Assembly (NCBI RefSeq): GCF_024158025.1
Contig: NZ_JAMZEL010000003.1
Coordinates: 62,001 to 126,000 of the forward strand
DNA length: 64,000 nucleotides
Source: Runella salmonicolor
GTDB lineage: Bacteria; Bacteroidota; Bacteroidia; Cytophagales; Spirosomataceae
Direction of reading: 5' to 3'
Shown here: in pieces, positions 34,508 to 44,510 of the stretch
Position numbering within the stretch: position 1 is the first letter of the stretch
Layout: each line of letters begins with the position of its first letter
Made by a program: the position numbers and the translations under genes
The notes under the pieces: model-generated
Databases searched by the model: none
What the model was told of the DNA's origin: nothing
What the model saw: only the letters and a program-made list of their open reading frames with translations

Positions 34508-35491
34508 ATGAAGAGAAAATTTATTATTTTGCTAACCGTGCTTAGTGCCTTTTCAACAATAGTAAGTTCTTTTGGTCAAAAAAAAATTAATTGTCTCCCA
34601 AAAGCATCGGTTAAAACTGGCTTAGAGCCCGCATTAGAGACAAGGATAATAGACTTTATTAACACAGGGAATAATGAAAAATTAGAAATGTACCTTTCAA
34701 ATTCAAAACCTAATTTGAATGTTATTTTTAATAGCCCCCACTCTGGAAGCCCCCTTCTTTACACTTTGGATAAATTAAATCCTAAATTTTATCACAGTCA
34801 AGAAGAAATTTCCAAATCATTTGAGATTATTAAAACATTAGTAAAATTTGGAGCAGACCCTAATGGAAAAGTTTGTTACTACAATTTAACCGATGAAGTT
34901 GAAGGATATTATACTGCTATCTCTCAGTCTACTTTTAACAATTCAATTAAAGAATATCTAATCTCAAATTCAGGAGAAATTGATTTTAATCGTGAACTCA
35001 TTTTGAATTCAATTGCGAATGGAGATATCGCACTACTTCAAAAATTTAGCTCTACAAAAAAGAAAGTTAATGCAGAAGATTTCGTTTATTTAATTATAGA
35101 TAACAAAAAGCTTTCAATAGCCAATAAAATCAAAGCATTAGATGTAATAATTGCAAAAGGTGGAAATTTGAACGAGAAATATTATAGTCAGTATAATAAA
35201 GGAGAAGCATCTACTCCATTAACTAGAGCATGTGAAAATGGAGAAATATTAGTGGTTAAACACCTCCTTGAAAAAGGAGCAAGTCCTGATTTAAGAGACC
35301 AATGGGGATATTCGCCGTTGAGTATGGCTGTTTTTAAAGATAATTTGGAAATTGTAAAATTACTAATTTCTTTTAAAGCCAATTTAAGACAGCCCAGTAG
35401 TTATCCAGGATATTTTAAAGATTCATATAAGCCATTAATAGATATTGCGAAATCTGAAACAATGAAGGACTTCCTCTACTTTGGTAAATAA
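34508..35491 (+). CDS. Exported ankyrin-repeat protein
   Basis: A 327-residue protein with a signal peptide (about 1-23, after VSSFGQ). Ankyrin-like repeats are clearest at the C-terminal half: TPLTRACENGEILVVKHLLE then WGYSPLSMAVFKDNLEIVKL, with weaker ones at the N-terminal half (LVKFGADPNGKVCYYN) and an irregular middle. It probably mediates protein binding in the periplasm. A related ankyrin-like stretch occurs in the 806-residue protein downstream. Strong AT bias fits the island. Confidence 0.8.
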   Translation: MKRKFIILLTVLSAFSTIVSSFGQKKINCLPKASVKTGLEPALETRIIDFINTGNNEKLEMYLSNSKPNLNVIFNSPHSGSPLLYTLDKLNPKFYHSQEEISKSFEIIKTLVKFGADPNGKVCYYNLTDEVEGYYTAISQSTFNNSIKEYLISNSGEIDFNRELILNSIANGDIALLQKFSSTKKKVNAEDFVYLIIDNKKLSIANKIKALDVIIAKGGNLNEKYYSQYNKGEASTPLTRACENGEILVVKHLLEKGASPDLRDQWGYSPLSMAVFKDNLEIVKLLISFKANLRQPSSYPGYFKDSYKPLIDIAKSETMKDFLYFGK

Positions 35492-35522
35492 ATTTGAGGA
35501 TTATGAAGTATTAGAATTTGCT

Positions 35523-35700
35523 GGCTTTGTTGCATGGGTATTTTATATCAATAAAATACAATATTAAATGTGTTTTGTACGGCGTTTATAAGAGAGAGTC
35601 TGTTTAGAATTGGCTGTTTGGCATGTAAAAATGTAAAAACTCACTTCTTACTGGTCTTTTAGCATTAATTCCTTTAAAAAGAGAGCCATGCAACAAAGCC
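35523..35700. mobile_element. MITE-like element with 15-bp terminal inverted repeats
   Basis: GGCTTTGTTGCATGG (35523-35537) and its exact reverse complement (35686-35700) bound 178 bp that contain no gene. The GGCTTTGTTGCA terminus resembles the ends of IS5-superfamily insertion sequences, so this could be a non-autonomous derivative mobilised in trans. I do not see a clear target-site duplication in the flanks. The remaining gap (35492-35834) shows no other feature. Confidence 0.65.
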
Positions 35701-35834
35701 AAATTAACCTATATTTTGGTACTTATTTAATCTTTTTTAATGACAAGCAAACACTCTAAGCGCAATATTAAATTCCGATTTACAGATAGTTAATATTCAG
35801 GAGAAAGCCCCGCTTCATTTAAACAGTCGAATGT

Positions 35835-36413
35835 ATGAACAAAACAAAACCTTATCTATTATTAGTGTTGATTTTATTGGCTGGTTTAACTCCCGAATTA
35901 TACGCACAAAATCGAAATTGGAAAGCATTTCAAATTGGTTGGGGAATACATCGCTCTCAAATATTGAACGTTGGGTTTAATAAACTTGTCCAAGATGGTA
36001 AAATTTCATCTGCCTATGGCCTTAATGTTTCAACAAGCTATATCGTAAATCCTATAATAATACGAGCTAATTTTTTTACTGAGCAATTCCAAACAGATGA
36101 TGTGAATTACATTTATAACTCGAAAGAAACAAAATTGAGAGGATATGAAGGATTAATCGGATTCAATATGATTCCACATACACACCAAATTCTCAATATT
36201 GCCTGTGGATATAAATATAGTATTCTTGGGAGTTTCGATGAATCTTCAAAAATTATTACAAGTAAAATCTTGAAATTTCCGTATTGGGGTTTGGGTTTTA
36301 CTTCAAACCCACAAAACCGACTTTCTATATCGATTAATTATAGCCACCCTCTCACATTGACCCAAGAAGATTATAGCCAAATATCTTTAAACGTTTATTT
36401 AAACCTTCATTAA
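35835..36413 (+). CDS. Secreted beta-rich protein, island operon gene 1
   Basis: A 192-residue protein with a Sec signal (about 1-24, after PELYAQ). The mature part has barrel-like strands (FQIGWGIHRSQILNVGF, YEGLIGFNMIP, YWGLGFTS, ISLNVYLNLH) and may be a small outer-membrane protein. No family is recognised. The next gene starts 1 bp after its stop codon, so it leads a three-gene operon with the lipoprotein and the 806-residue protein. Confidence 0.7.
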   Translation: MNKTKPYLLLVLILLAGLTPELYAQNRNWKAFQIGWGIHRSQILNVGFNKLVQDGKISSAYGLNVSTSYIVNPIIIRANFFTEQFQTDDVNYIYNSKETKLRGYEGLIGFNMIPHTHQILNIACGYKYSILGSFDESSKIITSKILKFPYWGLGFTSNPQNRLSISINYSHPLTLTQEDYSQISLNVYLNLH

Positions 36414-36414
36414 T

Positions 36415-36936
36415 ATGAGAATATTTTTATGTATTTCACTTCTATTCCTATTTTCTTGTAGTATTGAAGAAACTGAACCTCAAATTATTGAAGAATACTT
36501 TTTCAAAAAAACAATAGAAAACCCGAGTTTACCTCCTAAAACAATAGATTTAATTGGCGATTATAATTGCAAAGTTAATCTAACAATATATTACTTATTA
36601 AGTAATACCTCAGATGTGACCAACTTTGAATTCGAGTCAAATGTATCATCACTAAATGAAAAGGATATTATTTTAACTTTTCCTTGGGAGTGTATTTTTG
36701 GTTGTAAAAAGTATGTAAATAAATCAAGTCAAGACATTAAGTTGAAAGCATCATTAAATGGATATAATTTGATTTTTAATAATCAACAAATCAATTTTAA
36801 TCCTGAAATTTTTACATTATATAATGGTAGTGGCTCTACTATCCCTTTAAAAAAAAACATCTATCTTACATTCAAGATAAAACCAAATAAAGACCAAGAA
36901 TATACTTATAAATGTACATTAGCTAAAAAATCCTAA
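36415..36936 (+). CDS. Lipoprotein of unknown function, island operon gene 2
   Basis: A 173-residue lipoprotein with a short signal and lipobox LLFLFSC (Cys at 15). The mature part is beta-rich and has two Cys in ECIFGCKKYV. No family is recognised. It is packed between its neighbours with 1-bp and 3-bp gaps, so cotranscription and a joint function are likely. The gene is AT-rich. Confidence 0.7.
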   Translation: MRIFLCISLLFLFSCSIEETEPQIIEEYFFKKTIENPSLPPKTIDLIGDYNCKVNLTIYYLLSNTSDVTNFEFESNVSSLNEKDIILTFPWECIFGCKKYVNKSSQDIKLKASLNGYNLIFNNQQINFNPEIFTLYNGSGSTIPLKKNIYLTFKIKPNKDQEYTYKCTLAKKS

Positions 36937-36939
36937 AAT

Positions 36940-39360
36940 ATGAGAAAATTTCTTTTAGTATTTTGTCTAATATTTGTATTTCAGAGTTGTATTGTACGAA
37001 AAGCAAATTATAAAAATAAAGGTTCTATCAATAATAATTCCGCCATTTTTTCAATAAATGGAGCTACGTTAAATAACAAAAAATCTGTAATTGGTATAAC
37101 AACACAAATTATTTCTGTTGGTGTTGGTGGTTATTTAGGTTATAAATATTTCCCAGTTGCATTAGGCTATTCAGATGGAAAATTAAATACTAATTCTATT
37201 GGTGGTGCGGTTATAGGTGGCATAGCAGGTTATGGGTTGAATAATTCATTTGATTATCTATTAGGCGACCGAAAACAATTTTTGGTGAATCAATCTAACT
37301 ATGCGACTTGGAAAAGAAAGTTTGACCCTAACAAAAGATACATTGCATTAAACAATAATTATGGCAATTTAGAATTTGTGGATAAAAGCTATGAAAGTAA
37401 TTTTACAGTTAACAATCTACAAGATGCGATATACTTTAAAAAAGCCTTTCCTCAGAGTCAGTATTCAAGTCAAGTATTTAACAAAGCAGTAAGTGTAAGT
37501 AACAGGTATTCATTACAAGAAATTTCAAAGGTTTATCCAAATGAAAACCAAGAAAACCTTTCTAAAAAACACCTTTTATCCTCAACAAATTTTGATGAGT
37601 ATAAGCAAAGTATTGAATATTTTCCATCAATTAAGCCATTAGGGGAAAGTTATTTAGCGAATTCCGCAAAAGATTATTCAAACTTACAAAGTTTTGATGC
37701 ACTTTATCCAAATAGTCTATTGACAAAGGATATAGCTAGAAGAATAATTCCCAATATAAGCCTATCAGAATTAAGGCCTTACTTAAACAATTATAAAAAA
37801 TACTTAACTTTTGCGGATTTCCCAAACTATTTTAGTGCCGACAAAAAGGAATATTTATATGAATGGTTATTAGCTTTTAATGATAACCCACTATCAAAAT
37901 CTGCTAAAATAAAATATCTCAATTTTAGCAATTCTTTGGAGGATTTCATTAGCTCTTCAAAATCATTGAAGTTAAATTTTGTAAATAACGAGTACGACCT
38001 TTATGAAAACAATAAATCACTTACAAATGGTGAAGTTTTATTTTATAGATTTAACGATGTTTCTAATCAATTTGAGTCAAACTTAATTAATAAGTTGAAA
38101 CAAGAAATAATAGTCTCAACATTAGAAAACGTTACAAATAATTACAAAAGCTTAAATTCAGCTCGTTTGGAAGATTTGAGTAATACGCTTAAATCTAATA
38201 CATGGCTGTCAAAAAATGCCAAAAATGAAACTTTGGGTTATACTTTAAGTATTGACACACAAAAAGCGTTAGCAAGTATTAGAGAATTTAATACTGAATT
38301 CTTAGCTGCATTAAATGAAAAAAATGAAACTTTGGTTAGAAAATATTTGAAAGACGGAGCTGATATACGAAACTTAAATTATGACCAATTTTACTTTGTT
38401 GCACAGATTGAACCCACAAAAGAAAATTCTGAGATTCTTTATCAAAAACTAACCAAATATGACCAATATGCAAGTTTTTTACGCCTTTTTCCATCATATA
38501 CAGAAGAGTTTGAAAGAAAGGTTAGTGAATGGAAAAGAAAAAAATGTGAGTTATATGTGAGTAGTGTAAGCGAGACATCTTTTACTAGAACTGGGTCTTA
38601 TCTTTGGTCTAAAAATGGCCTTTCATCAAAAAATAGTGCTGTTATTTATGATTTGGTTGTACCACAGGAGAAATTAGACGAATATAAAACTCATCAATTA
38701 ATGATTCATAAAATAAATGAGAAAGAAACTAAGGGTATTTTCGATTTCGGTGGGGCTATAAATGGATATGATTATTGGGTTATTACAGATAGAAATGATT
38801 TTAACAAAGTTTATTGCAGAGCGGAAGAGAATGATGGATATAGATTGGAAAGTGAAAAAGATTTTGATAATTTCATAGAAAAAATAGTATCAGACTCTTA
38901 TTTTCAATCTAAAATGGGTTGTAAAAACGAGATAGTATTTAAGAAAAAACTACATGACCAATTAAGCCCTGAACAAAAAGAAAGAAGACTTAGAGAGGCT
39001 GAATTAAGACAACAAAGGGAAGTTGAGTATAATGAACGAAAGAAAAGGATAGAACAGGAAGCAATTGTAAATAAAGAAATTAAAGATTTTCAAGATTTCA
39101 AAAGTAGAACAAGTTTTAAATTATTAGGAATAGTTGAAGACAAAGGGATTATTTTTAAGGATTTTACTGGTTTTTGCCCGTGTGATAAATATGAATTACG
39201 AAAAGAAAACTTTTGGATTGATGATAAATTTGATGTTTATCAAGACAAAAAAGGTAAATGGTACGTTTTGCGTAATGGCTTTTTCGCAACCGATGATGGA
39301 CCTTACAACACATCTGATGAATTGCTTAGGTACATTTACAATAAATATTTTAATCGTTAA
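36940..39360 (+). CDS. Large lipoprotein with glycine-zipper, FP-repeat and ankyrin-like segments
   Basis: An 806-residue protein with lipobox FVFQSC (Cys about 17). Next come glycine-zipper helices (about 50-100; VGVGGYLGYKY, IGGAVIGGIAGYGL), then repeats of about 25-29 residues that end in F/Y-P (KKAFPQSQYSSQVF, ISKVYPNENQENL, IEYFPSIKPLGESY, FDALYPNSLLTKDI; about 155-275). An ankyrin-like stretch (AALNEKNETLVRKYLKDGAD, about 450-470), a charged coiled coil (about 670-715) and a C-terminal FCPCDKYEL region complete it. I know no family with this order. It ends the operon begun at 35835. Confidence 0.75.
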   Translation: MRKFLLVFCLIFVFQSCIVRKANYKNKGSINNNSAIFSINGATLNNKKSVIGITTQIISVGVGGYLGYKYFPVALGYSDGKLNTNSIGGAVIGGIAGYGLNNSFDYLLGDRKQFLVNQSNYATWKRKFDPNKRYIALNNNYGNLEFVDKSYESNFTVNNLQDAIYFKKAFPQSQYSSQVFNKAVSVSNRYSLQEISKVYPNENQENLSKKHLLSSTNFDEYKQSIEYFPSIKPLGESYLANSAKDYSNLQSFDALYPNSLLTKDIARRIIPNISLSELRPYLNNYKKYLTFADFPNYFSADKKEYLYEWLLAFNDNPLSKSAKIKYLNFSNSLEDFISSSKSLKLNFVNNEYDLYENNKSLTNGEVLFYRFNDVSNQFESNLINKLKQEIIVSTLENVTNNYKSLNSARLEDLSNTLKSNTWLSKNAKNETLGYTLSIDTQKALASIREFNTEFLAALNEKNETLVRKYLKDGADIRNLNYDQFYFVAQIEPTKENSEILYQKLTKYDQYASFLRLFPSYTEEFERKVSEWKRKKCELYVSSVSETSFTRTGSYLWSKNGLSSKNSAVIYDLVVPQEKLDEYKTHQLMIHKINEKETKGIFDFGGAINGYDYWVITDRNDFNKVYCRAEENDGYRLESEKDFDNFIEKIVSDSYFQSKMGCKNEIVFKKKLHDQLSPEQKERRLREAELRQQREVEYNERKKRIEQEAIVNKEIKDFQDFKSRTSFKLLGIVEDKGIIFKDFTGFCPCDKYELRKENFWIDDKFDVYQDKKGKWYVLRNGFFATDDGPYNTSDELLRYIYNKYFNR

Positions 39361-39471
39361 AAAAAGCAAGGTTTTCTTGTGAAAACTAAGTCTATGTAAA
39401 TCAATGCCTTAATATTGAGTATAAATTGATTGTTTGTTATTAAAATAGCTAGATAAGTTACAAAATTTAAG

Positions 39472-39494
39472 TTTAGGCTATGATAAAGCCTAAA
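39472..39494 (+). terminator. Weak hairpin in the spacer after the 806-residue gene
   Basis: TTTAGGCT (39472-39479) pairs with AGCCTAAA (39487-39494) around a 7-nt loop, followed by AACGCT rather than a T-run. It could end the operon but lies 110 bp downstream. Confidence 0.35.
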
Positions 39495-39582
39495 AACGCT
39501 CGTGGTATCTGAGGGGGCGAGAGTACTCTGTCATTTTATGAGAAAGCCCTGTATATTTAATAAACTCTTAAAAATATATTTT

Positions 39583-40176
39583 ATGAAAAACAAATTGTAT
39601 TTATTGATAATTGTCTTTTTCTCCTTTTCATGTGAGAAAAATCAAATTCCCAAATTGACAATTAATTTTGTTGAATTTAGAGGGAAAAAGTTAGAAATAC
39701 CAATTAGGAGTATCACATATAGAAATTTAAGTATCAACTACTACGGAAATAATCAAAAAGAAACTGGTACGTTAATTATTTCAGATAATATTTCTAAAAG
39801 TGCTTTTATTTTGGACGAATACCATTTTTTAGCTCTTTTTGATGTTACTACTATCAAGGCGGGATATGGATTAGTTGATGGGAAATATATATTTATTGAT
39901 TCAACACAACTAAGTTCAAAGGATATAAAAAATGCAGTAAACAAAGAAAATGCTTCTGGTTTTATTGAGTATAATCCAAATTCTGTTCATTTAATCAAAG
40001 AAACATCATATAAGAAAGAGAATAGAGATTGGAATAAAGATTATGATTATCTTAAAATCAAAAGTGGAAATCTTGAAGTAAAAAATATTTCTAAAACAAT
40101 TAACGTTGATTTTAATTTACTTCTTGAAGATGGAACAATATTTAAAGGGAATAGCATAATTTCTGATATTGACTAA
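39583..40176 (+). CDS. Small lipoprotein of unknown function
   Basis: A 197-residue lipoprotein: signal with lipobox VFFSFSC (Cys about 17), then a beta-rich, Lys- and Asn-rich domain without recognised motifs. A Tyr/Asn-rich central stretch and the C-terminal FNLLLEDGTIFKGNS are its only distinctive parts. The start at 39583 gives the signal peptide; an in-frame start 81 bp upstream does not. It stands alone between two spacers of about 200 bp. Confidence 0.68.
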   Translation: MKNKLYLLIIVFFSFSCEKNQIPKLTINFVEFRGKKLEIPIRSITYRNLSINYYGNNQKETGTLIISDNISKSAFILDEYHFLALFDVTTIKAGYGLVDGKYIFIDSTQLSSKDIKNAVNKENASGFIEYNPNSVHLIKETSYKKENRDWNKDYDYLKIKSGNLEVKNISKTINVDFNLLLEDGTIFKGNSIISDID

Positions 40177-40371
40177 TTGCCAATAATGGCTATTTGTATA
40201 ACTTCCTAAGTTATTTTTCTATCGAACTTATTGTACAAATTTACTGATCGACAAGTTATTCAAGCAATTTCAAGAGGTCTTCAAAGTTGTCCAGGGACTT
40301 TGGCAATGCAGTACAGTTTCTAAGATTGACACACCGTATCGTTATAAACCTAAGCAATAGCAATTTTTCTT

Positions 40372-43300
40372 ATGAAAAATCTTTTATTTATCTGGGCCAT
40401 AATATCTCTACCATTTCTCGTATTGGGACAAAAATTAGAATTATCCAAGACAGAGTATTCGCCAGGAGATTATATAAAAATTCAAGGTATTGGATTTGCG
40501 AAGAATTTATCATTTACTTACCAAAATGTATCTGTTATTCGTAATGATGGTGTTAGAACCACTACTGGATATCTATTGACTTCTAATGGGAATAAAACCG
40601 ATGAAAACGGAAACTTTACATCCACTTTTTTATTTGGAGATGAATTTGGTACTTCTACTGAAAAGTCAAGAAAAATAACTATTCGATTTGACATTAATAA
40701 TGTGAAAAAAGAAATTTCGTTTATTCTATTGAACAGACCCTTTATTGAATGGGAAGATGGAGCAAATATCAATAATAGATTCAATGGTTATTTAACAACC
40801 TCCGTAGGCCCTTTGGACTTTTATTTTTATACTAATTATCTGAGTGGTTATGACGAAGAAGAATTTGTTATAAAAATAAATAACAATAATATACTTAATT
40901 CAAGTAAAGAAGAGAAATTTAAGTCTATTGGTAGATATAATACCATTCGATTTGAAGGGGATATTAAGACTAAATTTAAGGAAGGATTAAATACTCTATC
41001 TTTAACTCATATTAAGTCAGGAGAAAAATTTGAGAGTAGTTTTATGGTAGGTACTCCATACGAAACAGGAATTTTTATTTCAAAAAAGCAATATCTTTCA
41101 GGGGAAGAGATAGATGCAAAACTGCTAAACTTTAATCCCAACGGACGTATTCAAATTTCAATAGAAGGTCCTGATTTCAAAGATGGGACGGCTCCACTAT
41201 TAATTCAAAGAGGGTTGGGAGAGATTGTAGATCAGTGGGGAAGGTTTTATATACCCAACGATTATATTAGTTTGCGTAAAGGGAATACGCTCAAAGTTGG
41301 AAAATATAAAATTAGCATTAAAGAACTTCTCTACAATACAACTTATGAATCAGATTTTGAAATTGTAAATGCAGTTTTACCTTTATCTCCAAATTTCACC
41401 TTCACTCCTGCTGCTCCCAAAGTAAATCAAGCTATAAATTTCAAAGACGAGAGTACGGGTAGCCCTACAAGTTGGCTATGGGATTTTGGGGATGGTACTA
41501 CTTCAACACAACAAAATCCTACTAAAACATATACAAGAGCAGATAATTTTAATGTAAAACTTACCATTACTAAGCAAGGGGCCACAGCAGCAAGCATGAC
41601 CAAGAGTATTACGGTAACTGCTGAGGCTACAACGCTTACTCTTTCAGCTACTACTCGTGCTGTATCTGTATCGGGAGAACAGGGTAGTTTTAGCCTCACC
41701 ACCAATACCAACTGGACTGCTAGGAGCAATGCCAATTGGCTTAAAATCAGTCCTGTTAGTGGCAATGCAGGCAGCAATCTGCCTATAAATTACACCGCAG
41801 AAGCCAATACTAACACAGCAGCCCGAACAGGCATCATCACGTTTACGGCAGGTACTCAAACTGCTACTTTCACTGTTACACAGGCAGGCATTGCACCCTC
41901 ATTGTCGGTAAGTTCTACTACTCCTGCTACTATTGGTGCCTCGGGCGCTACTTTGGCTTTGTCAGTTATTTCCAATCTCTCTTGGTCAGTTACCAAATCT
42001 GCGAATTCAGATTGGATTACCATATCGCCTATTTCAGGCACAGGAAATCAGAATGTATCTGTTACTGCCTCTGCTAACGCTGCTACCACAGAGCGCTCGG
42101 CAACACTTACCTTTTCGGCTACAGGCGTAGCCAACGTAGTCGTAACTATTCGGCAGGCGGGGGCAAATGCAAGTTTGTCACTTTCAGCCACCACTCGTGC
42201 ACTCCCCGTATCGGGTGAGCAGGGTAGTTTTAACCTCACCACTAATACCAACTGGACTGCCAGCAGCAACGCCAATTGGCTTAAAATCAGTCCTGTTAGT
42301 GGTAATGCAGGCAGCAGTCTGCCTATAAATTACACCGCAGAAGCCAATACTAACACAGCAGCCCGTACAGGCATTATCACTTTTACGGCAGGTACTCAAA
42401 CAGCTACCTTCACTGTTACGCAGGCGGGTAAAAGCCGTTTTGGTATTACCATTATATCACCAACAGCAGGTACTACGCTTAAAGCAGGTAAAAGCGTTGA
42501 GTTGCTTACTGAATTGCAAGAAGGGAGTTTAGGAACTTATTACACCATCGCACTTTATGCCATTGGCAGTAATGTGCCTATCTCTCCACAAACAAGTTCT
42601 AATTTTATACAAGGCAGGCATTATTATACAGTACCCGAAACAATTGTTTCTGGCGAATATGAATTGCGCATTACGAGTAAATCAAATCCTGAGGTAAGCG
42701 GAAGTGTACAAGTGAACGTAGCTGGGAAGGCAATTAAGAAGTTTACATCAGGGATTACAGTAGTTACCCACGGATTTCAACCAATGGGGACAGGTAAAGT
42801 AGAAGACTTTGTAATGGGCGATGACTCTCAGATAGGTATATGCGCTGCCATAAAAAAGCGAGTAGAAGACGAGGGAGGAAAAGCTACTATTTATCGCAAT
42901 GACATTGACAAATCTACATGGGTAAAGGTAAGTGGTGAGGGTAATGAAAAGGACGAAGTTATCTTATTTTACAACTGGTCTATTCTTTCAAACGACCCAA
43001 ATGATGGGGCTTTGGAAGCATCTGCCGATAACTTGTTTGCAATGTTGGCAAGACCTAAAACATCTGATGGTAAGATACCCGACAAACTTTTTGAATCTGA
43101 TTTGCCTTTTCACTTCATTGCCCATGGCCGAGGGAATATTTTATTGTTACAGGTTTTGCACAGGCTGCGAAAATATTTTCCAAACAAAAAAATAGAGCAT
43201 TTTACTTTGTTAGACCCACATCCTGCTGCTCTTTTTATGAATGATATAAATAAAGACAGTGAAAACAATTCTTTGCCAGGTGTTTATGGTTTACCCAAAA

Positions 43301-44496
43301 ACTTCCCTGCTGAACCCTATCTAAGACTACCGGGCAATGTAATAAAAGCAGACGTTTATTATCGACAAGACAATAAATATGAGCCTATTGTACCTCTATT
43401 TGAAAGCACTGCTAATTTCAGTGGTATAAGAGCAAGTAATGCTTTCAATACCTTGCTTGACGAAGAGAATATTAGGGTTGGTACGACACCTTTGTTAGGA
43501 ATATTAGGAATATTTAAAATTCCGCACTCAGGAGTACATGAATGGTACAGAGGTACTATTGTGCCTGATGATAGCCATTTTGAGTCAGAAGGACGCAAGA
43601 ATTGGTACAAGGGTACTCGACAGAAGGTAGGTTACAATAAGAGCAGAGTAGCAGAAGGATTAGCTATTCTTCCTAACGTATCTGATACGATAAGTTTAGC
43701 CGAAATGGAAAAGAGAATACAAGCAAGAACTGGGCAGCCCTTAAATGCCGTTTTTAATTATTTCTTTAAATATGGTACCCCTGACAATTTGGCAAATGCA
43801 ACTAGTCCCACTCCTGTTGGTAACTCTTTTTTATATGGCTTTTATTTGAATGATGGTTATTCCACCATCAATACGAACTCTCAAGAGTCCAGTTGCACAA
43901 AGTCAAATTTGCTTGGAGGTCGGTCTACTTGCAATCATTCGCTCACGCACAGTAATCTATACTTTCCAAAGGAATCCAAGTATCTAAAAGTTACTGTGGG
44001 AGGTTTTAGCCGAAATGCTCAATTAGGAGTTCGGTATTTCAGTTTTGAGCAGTCTTTTCAATACGCAGTGCCATTGCAAGAAGGTGAAAAAGTGTACTAC
44101 ATAGAAGTCCCTACGTGGCTATTAGGCGACATAGGGAGGTTTGAATTGTTGCGACTGCGCCAAACACCTTTAGGGGAGTTATTTGACACCATAGAGATTT
44201 TAGGCGTGGAGTTAGTTTCGAGTAAACCACCAAGCAATAGGCGAGAAGCGAGAAGTTATTTTTCTATACACCCAAATCCTACCCAAGGAACATTTACTAT
44301 TGGCACAGAAAACTTGATAGGGAAGCCCAAATCCATTCGCATTTTTGATGAGATAGGTAGTCTTATTTATCAACAAGCACTTAACGAGTCTTGTTGCGAA
44401 CCGTTTCGCGTAAACTTTCCAAGAACGGGTATCTATCAAGTCGTAGTTGAAACAGATAGCAGCGTGGCTAGTCAGAGATTAATTTACAATCCTTAA
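40372..44496 (+). CDS. Giant T9SS-secreted PKD-BACON protein with hydrolase-like domain
   Basis: A 1374-residue cell-surface or secreted protein. Order: signal peptide (1-18), beta-sandwich region (about 20-335), PKD domain (about 336-418, with WLWDFGDGTTSTQQNPTKTY), three BACON domains (about 420-505, 506-600, 600-686), a linker, an alpha/beta-hydrolase-like domain (about 790-1080: VVTHGFQP, then HFIAHGRGN) and a T9SS C-terminal sorting domain (about 1295-1374: HPNPTQGTFTI to the final Pro). The nucleophile position of the hydrolase motif is Gly919 instead of Ser. BACON 1 and 3 are near-identical. It probably binds glycans on the surface. Confidence 0.85.
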   Translation: MKNLLFIWAIISLPFLVLGQKLELSKTEYSPGDYIKIQGIGFAKNLSFTYQNVSVIRNDGVRTTTGYLLTSNGNKTDENGNFTSTFLFGDEFGTSTEKSRKITIRFDINNVKKEISFILLNRPFIEWEDGANINNRFNGYLTTSVGPLDFYFYTNYLSGYDEEEFVIKINNNNILNSSKEEKFKSIGRYNTIRFEGDIKTKFKEGLNTLSLTHIKSGEKFESSFMVGTPYETGIFISKKQYLSGEEIDAKLLNFNPNGRIQISIEGPDFKDGTAPLLIQRGLGEIVDQWGRFYIPNDYISLRKGNTLKVGKYKISIKELLYNTTYESDFEIVNAVLPLSPNFTFTPAAPKVNQAINFKDESTGSPTSWLWDFGDGTTSTQQNPTKTYTRADNFNVKLTITKQGATAASMTKSITVTAEATTLTLSATTRAVSVSGEQGSFSLTTNTNWTARSNANWLKISPVSGNAGSNLPINYTAEANTNTAARTGIITFTAGTQTATFTVTQAGIAPSLSVSSTTPATIGASGATLALSVISNLSWSVTKSANSDWITISPISGTGNQNVSVTASANAATTERSATLTFSATGVANVVVTIRQAGANASLSLSATTRALPVSGEQGSFNLTTNTNWTASSNANWLKISPVSGNAGSSLPINYTAEANTNTAARTGIITFTAGTQTATFTVTQAGKSRFGITIISPTAGTTLKAGKSVELLTELQEGSLGTYYTIALYAIGSNVPISPQTSSNFIQGRHYYTVPETIVSGEYELRITSKSNPEVSGSVQVNVAGKAIKKFTSGITVVTHGFQPMGTGKVEDFVMGDDSQIGICAAIKKRVEDEGGKATIYRNDIDKSTWVKVSGEGNEKDEVILFYNWSILSNDPNDGALEASADNLFAMLARPKTSDGKIPDKLFESDLPFHFIAHGRGNILLLQVLHRLRKYFPNKKIEHFTLLDPHPAALFMNDINKDSENNSLPGVYGLPKNFPAEPYLRLPGNVIKADVYYRQDNKYEPIVPLFESTANFSGIRASNAFNTLLDEENIRVGTTPLLGILGIFKIPHSGVHEWYRGTIVPDDSHFESEGRKNWYKGTRQKVGYNKSRVAEGLAILPNVSDTISLAEMEKRIQARTGQPLNAVFNYFFKYGTPDNLANATSPTPVGNSFLYGFYLNDGYSTINTNSQESSCTKSNLLGGRSTCNHSLTHSNLYFPKESKYLKVTVGGFSRNAQLGVRYFSFEQSFQYAVPLQEGEKVYYIEVPTWLLGDIGRFELLRLRQTPLGELFDTIEILGVELVSSKPPSNRREARSYFSIHPNPTQGTFTIGTENLIGKPKSIRIFDEIGSLIYQQALNESCCEPFRVNFPRTGIYQVVVETDSSVASQRLIYNP

Positions 44497-44510
44497 AAGA
44501 CGATTTTAAC

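Noticed and set aside
41427..42399. Several minus-strand frames over the BACON repeats
   Set aside because: They mirror the repeated Thr/Ala-rich BACON codons and occur at the same offset in both copies.
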